Origin: HRBIN23 sp046294495
Lineage (GTDB): Bacteria; Chloroflexota; Dehalococcoidia; Lucifugimonadales; HRBIN23
Length of the DNA stretch: 55,250 bases
Direction: 5' to 3'
Assembly (NCBI GenBank): GCA_046294495.1
Contig: JBKBKV010000006.1
Location: 1 to 55,250 of the forward strand
Shown here piece after piece: positions 49,858-55,250 of this stretch (position 1 is the stretch's first letter; each line of letters starts with the position of its first letter). A program made the translations under genes and the position numbers. Below the pieces are notes generated by a model. It was not told the DNA's origin and made no database searches. It saw only the letters and a list, made by a program, of their open reading frames with translations.

Positions 49858-51543
49858 ATGAAGCGGGCTGTGGCGTGGCTGTTCCTGGTGACTGTGCTCC
49901 TTGGAGTTCTAACCGTAGGTTGTCGGAGGGAGGCGGCACAACCCCCGCTACCCTCGCCAGCACCTGCCCAGGCGACCCCTGGCGTTTCGGCCACACCTAC
50001 ACCTACAGCCGCGCCGGCGGCACCTGCGCCTGCCCCCAAGACAGGGGGCGTGTTCCGACGCCTGTGGGATGACCCTCCAACCCTTGACCCACATCTGGTA
50101 AGCGATGTATCCTCGGCCTTTGTGGTGGTGGAGGTGTTTAGCGGACTGGTTACCCTTGACACCGACCTGCGGGTGGTGCCGGACATCGCCGAACGGTGGG
50201 AGGTAAGCCCCGACGCACGCACCTATACCTTCTACCTGCGCCGGGGCGTCAAGTTCCACAACGGGAGGGAGGTTACCGCCGAGGATTTCAAGTATTCTCT
50301 GGAGCGGGCCACCGACCCCAAGACCCAGTCTCCTGTGGCCGAAACCTACCTGGGGGACATCGTGGGGGTGCAGGAGAAACTGGCGGGGAAGGCCAAGGAT
50401 GTGACGGGCATCCGAGTGGTAGACCGCTATACCCTGCAAATCACCATTGACGCCCCCAAGGTCTACTTTATAGCCAAACTCACCTATCCCACGGCCTTTG
50501 TGGTAGACCGGGAGCAAATAGAACGCCTGGGACGGCGCTGGACTGACCAGCCCAACGGCACGGGCCCCTTCAAACTGAAGGAATACAAGGTGGGCGAGCG
50601 TATTGTGCTGGAGCGCAACCCAGACTTCTACAGGGGGCCACCCAAAGTGGACAGGGTGGAGTTGCTTCTGGCCGGCGGGAGCGCCATGGCCATGTACGAG
50701 AACGACGAAATACATGTAACCGGCGTGGGGCTGGCGGACCTAGAGCGGGTGCGCAACCCCAATGACCCCTTGAACAAGCAACTGGTTCAGGCTCCCCTTT
50801 CCTTTGACATCTTCTACATAGGCTTCAACACCAAGAAGCCTCCCTTTGACGATGTGAAGGTGCGCCAGGCCCTCAACCACTCCATCAACAAGGAACTCAT
50901 CGCCAGCCAAGTGCTTTCCAACCTTGTTACCCCCGCTTATGGCATCCTCCCCCCTGGCTTCCCCGGCTTCAACCCCTCCATCCAAGACAAGGGCCTGAAA
51001 TACAACCCCGACCTGGCCAAGCGCCTGCTGGCCGAGTCTAAATATGCAGGCAAACTCCCCCGAATTGTGCTCACCGTCCCTGGCACCGGCGGCTCGGCGG
51101 GCCTGGACCTGGAAGTGATTATGGACCAGTGGAAGCAGACCCTGGGTGTAGAGGTAGAAGTGCAGCAGGTGGAATGGGCCACCTTCCTCCAGGAACTGAA
51201 CCGGGGCACCCTCCAGGCCTTTGCAGGGCTGGGCTGGTCGGCCGACTACCCCGACCCACAGGATTTCCTGGACATCCTCTTCCACAGCAAGAGCGCCCAG
51301 AACCACACCTTCTACAGCAACCCAGAGGTGGACCTCCTGCTGGAACAGGCCCGTGTGGAGCAGGACTGGAACAAGCGAGTAGCACTCTACAACAAGGCCG
51401 AGGAGACCATTATTCGGGATGCGGCCTGGGTGCCCCTGTGGTATAGTGGGGAGCGCTTCGCCCTTATCAAACCCTATGTGAAGGGCTACAAACTGACGCC
51501 TATGATCGTCCCCAAACTGAAGGATGTGTGGATTGAGCGCTAG
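49858..51543 (+). CDS. ABC transporter substrate-binding lipoprotein (family 5)
   Basis: 561 residues. Signal peptide with lipobox VLTVGC (Cys22), a short Pro/Ala/Thr spacer, then a family 5 solute-binding domain starting GGVFRRLWDDPPTLDPHL with WEVSPDARTYTFYLRRGVKF. The C-terminus has DYPDPQDFLDILFHS, AEETIIRDAAWVPLWY and ends LKDVWIER. The two permease genes follow closely, so this is a complete translocation set except for the ATPase. GGGAGG precedes the ATG. Ligand unknown; sequence differs widely from the other two binding proteins of this window. Confidence 0.92.
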   Translation: MKRAVAWLFLVTVLLGVLTVGCRREAAQPPLPSPAPAQATPGVSATPTPTAAPAAPAPAPKTGGVFRRLWDDPPTLDPHLVSDVSSAFVVVEVFSGLVTLDTDLRVVPDIAERWEVSPDARTYTFYLRRGVKFHNGREVTAEDFKYSLERATDPKTQSPVAETYLGDIVGVQEKLAGKAKDVTGIRVVDRYTLQITIDAPKVYFIAKLTYPTAFVVDREQIERLGRRWTDQPNGTGPFKLKEYKVGERIVLERNPDFYRGPPKVDRVELLLAGGSAMAMYENDEIHVTGVGLADLERVRNPNDPLNKQLVQAPLSFDIFYIGFNTKKPPFDDVKVRQALNHSINKELIASQVLSNLVTPAYGILPPGFPGFNPSIQDKGLKYNPDLAKRLLAESKYAGKLPRIVLTVPGTGGSAGLDLEVIMDQWKQTLGVEVEVQQVEWATFLQELNRGTLQAFAGLGWSADYPDPQDFLDILFHSKSAQNHTFYSNPEVDLLLEQARVEQDWNKRVALYNKAEETIIRDAAWVPLWYSGERFALIKPYVKGYKLTPMIVPKLKDVWIER

Positions 51544-51564
51544 GCCGGCCCCCGGGCTGGCCCA

Positions 51565-52506
51565 GTGGGGGGAGGCGTGCTGGTCTACATCGTGCGGCGT
51601 CTCCTGTGGCTCCCGGTGCTCCTGGCAGCGGTAACCTTCGTTACCTTTGTTCTGGGGCGCTACGGGCCGGGAGACCCTGTGCAAGTGCGCCTGGGCACCA
51701 AATACACCCCCGAGGCCGCCGCCCGCCTCCGTCGGGAGATGGGGCTAGACCGCCCTCTCCTTGTGCAGTATGTGGACTATATCCGCAAGGCCTTGCGAGG
51801 CGACCTGGGGGAAAGCTATACATATCCTGGGCGCAGTGTCGCCTCCCTTATAGGCAAGAAGATATGGGTATCGGCCCAGTTGGGGTTTGCGGCCCTGATC
51901 ATCGGGGTAAGCCTGGGCATACCCCTGGGCCTGCTGGCCGCCTACCGCCAGGGCACCTGGCTCGACACGGCCCTGGTAAGTTCCGCCCTCTTCTTCTACT
52001 CCATGCCCGTGTTCATCACTGCCCCTTTCCTGATCCTGGTGTTAGCCGTGAAACTGCACCTCTTGCCCACCTCGGGGTGGCAGGGGCTATTTAGCTCCAA
52101 CATCATAATGCCTGCGCTAGTTATGGGCCTGCCGGGTATCGCCGGCATCGGGCGCCTTACTCGTGCCTCGTCGCTGGAGGTGTTGGGACAGGAGTATGTG
52201 CGCACCGCTCGCGCTAAGGGCCTGCCGGAGCACCTGGTGCAGAGCCGGCATGTGCTTCGCAACGCCCTCATCCCCATTGCCACCGTTATCGGGTTCTCTC
52301 TGGCGGGTCTGGTGGAGGGGGCCTTCATCACTGAAACCCTTTTTGGCATACCGGGCATTGGGCGCTTGGCGGTAGATTCTATCTTCCGGCGGGACTACCC
52401 TGTTATTACTGCCCTAACCCTTATTTTCGCTGTGGCCTTTGTGCTGGCCAACCTGCTGGTGGACATCCTTTACGCTTTCCTTGACCCACGCATTCGCTAC
52501 AGGTAG
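51565..52506 (+). CDS. Peptide ABC transporter permease (DppB type)
   Basis: 313 residues, six membrane helices. DppB features: YIVRRLLWLPVLLAAVTFVTFVL, then GDPVQVRLG, EAA loop LGQEYVRTARAKGLP and the terminal YAFLDPRIRYR. The start is uncertain: the open frame begins at GTG 51565, while a GTG at 51577 or 51592 would also preserve the first helix; GGAGG at 51571-51575 is too close to 51577 for normal initiation. It lies 21 bp after the binding protein and 7 bp before the DppC-type gene. Confidence 0.92.
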   Translation: MGGGVLVYIVRRLLWLPVLLAAVTFVTFVLGRYGPGDPVQVRLGTKYTPEAAARLRREMGLDRPLLVQYVDYIRKALRGDLGESYTYPGRSVASLIGKKIWVSAQLGFAALIIGVSLGIPLGLLAAYRQGTWLDTALVSSALFFYSMPVFITAPFLILVLAVKLHLLPTSGWQGLFSSNIIMPALVMGLPGIAGIGRLTRASSLEVLGQEYVRTARAKGLPEHLVQSRHVLRNALIPIATVIGFSLAGLVEGAFITETLFGIPGIGRLAVDSIFRRDYPVITALTLIFAVAFVLANLLVDILYAFLDPRIRYR

Positions 52507-52513
52507 GTAGGGG

Positions 52514-53473
52514 ATGGCGAAGGCGCAAGCGGCGGCTGTGCCGGTGGGTAGGGGCGAGAGCCTGTGGCTCCGTTCTTTCCGCCGCCTATTGCGGAAACCA
52601 AAGGCGGTCTTCGCCCTGGTGATTATCACCGTTCTTTACGGAAGCGGCCTCTTTGCCCACCTCATAGCCCCCTATGGGTATAATCAGCAAGACCTGACGG
52701 CAGTGCGCCAGCCCCCCAGTGTCCGCCACTGGCTGGGCACCGACGGGGTCGGACGGGATATCCTCTCCCGCCTTATCTTCAGCCTGCGGACAAACCTCAT
52801 CATTACTGCCGCATCGGTGTTTACAGGGAGCCTGCTCCTGGGCATAACCCTGGGCCTTCTATCGGGCTACCTGGGGGGAAAGGTGGACTCGGTGATCATG
52901 CGCATAGGGGAGTTGTTCACCGCCTTCCCGGGAATTCTGTTGGTCATCTTGCTGGCGGCTACTCTGAAACCCAGGGTGCTGGAGATGGTGCGGGATTTTG
53001 AGGATGCCACGGGCTTCCGGGGGCTAGTGCGCTGGGGGGTGGTGGACTACTTTGTGGTGTTTGGGGCGCTGTCGGCCTTCTCGTGGATTGGGATGGCCCG
53101 TCTGGTGCGGGGGCAGGTCCTCTCCCTAAAGGAGCAGGCCTTTGTGGAGTCGGCACGGGCGGCGGGAGCGTCTCTATGGCGCATCCTGGTGGTGCATATC
53201 CTCCCCAATGCTTTGCCACCGGTCATTGTATCGGTCTCTATGGGACTTGGGGCCATCGCCGGGGCGGAGGTGGTGCTTAGTTGGCTGGGCATCGGTATTC
53301 AGCCTCCCGTCCCCAGCCTGGGGAACATGATATGGGAGGGGCAGAGCATCTCGGTGCTCCAGAAGTGGCCCCATATGCTGTTGACCCCAGTGGTAACGGT
53401 GGCTCTGCTTATCTTCGCCTGGAACCTGCTGGGCGACGCCCTAAACGATGTGCTGAACCCCAAGGCTCGCTAA
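52514..53473 (+). CDS. Peptide ABC transporter permease (DppC type)
   Basis: 319 residues. After a short cytosolic start, an N-terminal helix (AVFALVIITVLYGSGLFAHL) precedes the DppC signature HWLGTDGVGRDILSRLIFSLRTN, five further helices, EAA loop EQAFVESARAAGASLWRI and terminal DALNDVLNPKAR. GGTAGGGG precedes the ATG. Together with the DppB-type gene it forms the channel. No DppD/F ATPase follows; the next gene is unrelated. Confidence 0.92.
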   Translation: MAKAQAAAVPVGRGESLWLRSFRRLLRKPKAVFALVIITVLYGSGLFAHLIAPYGYNQQDLTAVRQPPSVRHWLGTDGVGRDILSRLIFSLRTNLIITAASVFTGSLLLGITLGLLSGYLGGKVDSVIMRIGELFTAFPGILLVILLAATLKPRVLEMVRDFEDATGFRGLVRWGVVDYFVVFGALSAFSWIGMARLVRGQVLSLKEQAFVESARAAGASLWRILVVHILPNALPPVIVSVSMGLGAIAGAEVVLSWLGIGIQPPVPSLGNMIWEGQSISVLQKWPHMLLTPVVTVALLIFAWNLLGDALNDVLNPKAR

Positions 53474-53541
53474 GCAAGCACTCTTCCCTGGTATAGTAAG
53501 AATGCCAGGTCCCCTGTGCCTAGTGGAGATAGGAGGCGGTT

Positions 53542-54687
53542 ATGGATTTCACCCTCACCGAGGCCCAGCGCGCCTTGCAAGATACAGCCCGCCGTCTTGC
53601 TGAGGAGGTCTTTGCCCCAAGGGCAGAAGAATACGACCGCAGTGAGACTTATCCCTATGAGAATATCCCCTATCTGGTGAGGGCCGGCTTTATGGGCATG
53701 AGCCTCCCTACAGAATATGGAGGTGGTGGTCGCCCTCTTCTAGACGCCATCCTGGTGGTTGAGGAGATAGCAGCAGCCTGTGCCACCACGGGGCGCATCG
53801 TCGTGGAGGGCAATACGGGGGCGGCCCTGGCGATAGCGCATTACGGCTCATCAGAGCAAAAGGGGCGGTGGCTCCCCTTGGTGGTGCAGGGGGAAAAGCC
53901 CTGCATCGCCATAACCGAGCCCGAGGCAGGCTCGGCGGCCACTGAACTTACCACTAGCGCCCGCCTTGTAGACGGACACTACATCCTTAACGGCGTAAAG
54001 CGCTTCATTACCGGTGCGGGGGTGTCTAGGCTCTACCTGGTATTCGCACGCTTTGGGGAAGGTAAGGGCGCTGAGGGCATTGGGGGCATTGTGGTGGAGA
54101 GGGGGACACCCGGCTTCACCTTCGGCAGGCGCTGGCCTATGATGGGCATCCGTGGTATGCCCGAAGGGGAACTGGTATTTGTAGACTGCCCGGTGCCCCA
54201 GGGGAACCTCTTGGTGCCGCCCGAGGAAGGGGGCTTCCGTAAACTGATGACCGCCTACAACAGCCAGCGGGTAGGAGCGGCGGCCGCCGCTCTGGGCGTA
54301 GCCCAGGGTGCCTTCCGAAGGGCCGTGGACTACGCCCAAAAGCGCAGGCAGTTCGGCCAGCCCATCGCTAACTTCCAGGGCATCCAGTGGCTCCTGGCGG
54401 ATATGTTCCTGGCCCTGGAGGCGGCGCGCCTGCTAGTTTACCGGGCGGCGGCCAACGCCGGGTATGGCTTCCCCGACATGCAGGAGGCGGCCCTGGCCAA
54501 GACTTTCGCTGCAGAGATGGCCATTCAGGTTACCAACAACGCCCTGCAAATCCACGGCGCCTATGGCTACAGTCGCGACCTACCCTTGGAGCGCATGGTC
54601 AGGGATGCCCGCATGTTCAGCATCGGCGGAGGGACAACCCAGGTTATGCGTAACCTCATTGCCCGGGGCATCTTGGGGCGTAAGTAG
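53542..54687 (+). CDS. Acyl-CoA dehydrogenase
   Basis: 381 residues of the flavin-dependent ACAD family that introduces a 2,3-double bond into acyl-CoA thioesters. Residues 1-110 are the N-terminal helical domain (FTLTEAQRALQDTARRLAEE), AITEPEAGSAA is the substrate-entry motif, GVKRFITGAG the beta domain, and NSQRVGAAAAALGVAQGAF with YAQKRRQFGQPIANFQGIQW the FAD-binding region. The end reads IHGAYGYSRDLPLERMVRDAR, SIGGGTTQVMRN. The usual Y-E-G-T Glu is G-G-G-T, so the base may be another Glu, as in several ACAD subfamilies. GGAGGCGGTT precedes the ATG. The substrate is not known. Confidence 0.92.
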   Translation: MDFTLTEAQRALQDTARRLAEEVFAPRAEEYDRSETYPYENIPYLVRAGFMGMSLPTEYGGGGRPLLDAILVVEEIAAACATTGRIVVEGNTGAALAIAHYGSSEQKGRWLPLVVQGEKPCIAITEPEAGSAATELTTSARLVDGHYILNGVKRFITGAGVSRLYLVFARFGEGKGAEGIGGIVVERGTPGFTFGRRWPMMGIRGMPEGELVFVDCPVPQGNLLVPPEEGGFRKLMTAYNSQRVGAAAAALGVAQGAFRRAVDYAQKRRQFGQPIANFQGIQWLLADMFLALEAARLLVYRAAANAGYGFPDMQEAALAKTFAAEMAIQVTNNALQIHGAYGYSRDLPLERMVRDARMFSIGGGTTQVMRNLIARGILGRK

Positions 54688-54725
54688 CCCATATTCCTCT
54701 TCGTGCCTAGACGAAAGCCAGGCTA

Positions 54726-54754
54726 TTGACCTTCATTTTGGGACGGGATAGGCT
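54726..54754 (+). promoter_or_regulatory. Candidate promoter for the GYD-domain gene
   Basis: TTGACC (54726-54731), 17-bp spacer, TAGGCT (54749-54754), 34 bp before the ATG. The -10 is weak. Confidence 0.45.
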
Positions 54755-54788
54755 AGCAGTGAGCGCCGCGCCAGAAAGGAGGTCCCCT

Positions 54789-55079
54789 ATGCCTATCTTC
54801 GTTATGCTCTCCACCCTTACCGACGAGGGTGCCAAGACCATAAAGCATAACCCGGCCCGCATCAAGGAAGTCAACGCAGAGTTGGAGCGTGCCTTCGGCG
54901 TGAAGGTGCTGGCCCAGTATGCCGTCCTGGGCCCCTACGACTTCGTCAATATTGTGGAGGCTCCAGATAACGCCACGGTCGCCCGGGCATCGGCAGAACT
55001 GGCCTCCCGGGGCAGTGTCAAGATTCAAACCCTGGCCGCCATCCCCATAGACGATTTCATCGCCAGGCTAAGGGGATAA
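54789..55079 (+). CDS. GYD-domain protein
   Basis: 96 residues. A small alpha-beta fold of the GYD family: start MPIFVMLSTLTDEGAKTI, a central AFGVKVLAQYAVLGPYDFVNIVEAPD and C-terminal SVKIQTLAAIPIDDFIARL. The G-x-Y-D signature gives the name; the family has no agreed function, and it resembles a dimeric alpha+beta barrel. The AAAGGAGG ribosome site is strong. It has its own promoter and stands after the acyl-CoA dehydrogenase. Confidence 0.8.
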   Translation: MPIFVMLSTLTDEGAKTIKHNPARIKEVNAELERAFGVKVLAQYAVLGPYDFVNIVEAPDNATVARASAELASRGSVKIQTLAAIPIDDFIARLRG

Positions 55080-55123
55080 GCCGGCCCTCTCTCTAGAAGT
55101 GCCTGGAGGCGCACCAGGGGCTT

Positions 55124-55249
55124 TCACCGCCCTTTGCGGAGGTGCAGGGCGGCCGCCAGGCTCACCAGCCCCACAACGAGTAGGAGGCCGTCAACCGCGG
55201 GTGCTCCTGGGGCGCAACCTCCTCGGCGAGGGGCAGGGGTAAGTGGTGG
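55124..55249 (-). CDS. 3' end of a surface protein with sorting-like C-terminus
   Basis: Only the last 41 residues are inside the window, read inward from the right edge. They form a tripartite tail: a Pro/Arg/Gly/Cys segment (APRRGGCAPGAP), one hydrophobic helix (GLLLVVGLVSLAAALHL) and a basic end RKGR. The Cys-Gly plus helix plus Arg/Lys plan resembles MYXO-CTERM and other C-terminal sorting signals. The stop is at 55124-55126. The 44 bp between it and the GYD gene hold nothing clear. Confidence 0.55.
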   Translation of the reverse strand, partial: PPLTPAPRRGGCAPGAPAVDGLLLVVGLVSLAAALHLRKGR

Positions 55250-55250
55250 G

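Overview
The window is a gene-dense (few gaps above 100 bp), GC-rich bacterial chromosome segment, read here as housekeeping and transport DNA from a member of the Chloroflexota, possibly Dehalococcoidia-like. That placement is an inference from the gene set and style: peptide-type ABC lipoproteins with long Pro/Thr linkers after the lipobox, a surface protein with 'GWN-(I/L)-V' repeats, a GreA with an extra N-terminal domain, a fused AccD-AccA, and frequent GTG starts. No rRNA, tRNA, transposase or prophage gene was seen. Two runs of N (28071-28167 and 45106-45203) interrupt mnmA and accDA, apparently without real loss of sequence.

Layout. 1-4016: the end of a Pro/Thr-linker protein, a HAD hydrolase-hisIE-alcohol dehydrogenase operon, then a convergent sirtuin and a small coiled-coil membrane protein. 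4132-14388: an O-antigen-ligase-type membrane protein, convergent recF, greA coupled to a Ca2+/cation antiporter-family protein, an isoleucine-type T-box leader controlling citramalate synthase (cimA), and mutS. 14399-19731, minus strand: a nuclease-fold/HPRT fusion, a methyltransferase, a metallo-beta-lactamase hydrolase, a rhodanese whose catalytic cysteine codon is TGA, and glmS. 19867-32407: an MBL protein, a peptide-ABC operon (binding protein and two permeases, no ATPase), a large secreted protein, mnmA, a DinB-like protein, rnhB, yraN and a second binding protein. 32424-36845: a flavin oxidoreductase/flippase pair, a decayed CRISPR-Cas remnant (cas7 fragment plus three repeats) and pheS. 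36881-49690: frameshifted glyA, mazG, a type-4 uracil-DNA glycosylase, RNase J, ftsK, accDA, a UvrD/PcrA helicase, endonuclease V and prfB with its programmed frameshift. 49858-55249: a third peptide-ABC set, an acyl-CoA dehydrogenase, a GYD-domain protein and the tail of a surface protein with a sorting-like C-terminus.

The most interesting signal is the rhodanese at 16935-17768. The reading frame continues 46 codons past an in-frame TGA placed exactly at the catalytic cysteine, keeps the conserved rhodanese C-terminus, and ends 2 nt before the next gene. A compact hairpin lies at SECIS-like distance after the TGA. It is a strong candidate selenocysteine-containing sulfurtransferase, paired with an MBL-fold hydrolase in a probable persulfide/sulfur-handling unit. 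Because prfB in the same window carries the RF2-autoregulated CTT-TGA-C site, TGA is evidently a stop codon in this organism, which favours site-specific recoding (or a simple mutation or sequencing error) over a changed genetic code.

Other points worth following: the T-box with an ATC specifier upstream of cimA; an apparent ATT start for the antiporter gene; the HPRT and GreA domain fusions; and the CRISPR-Cas relic between the flippase and pheS. Most other genes are ordinary information-processing, repair and transport genes.
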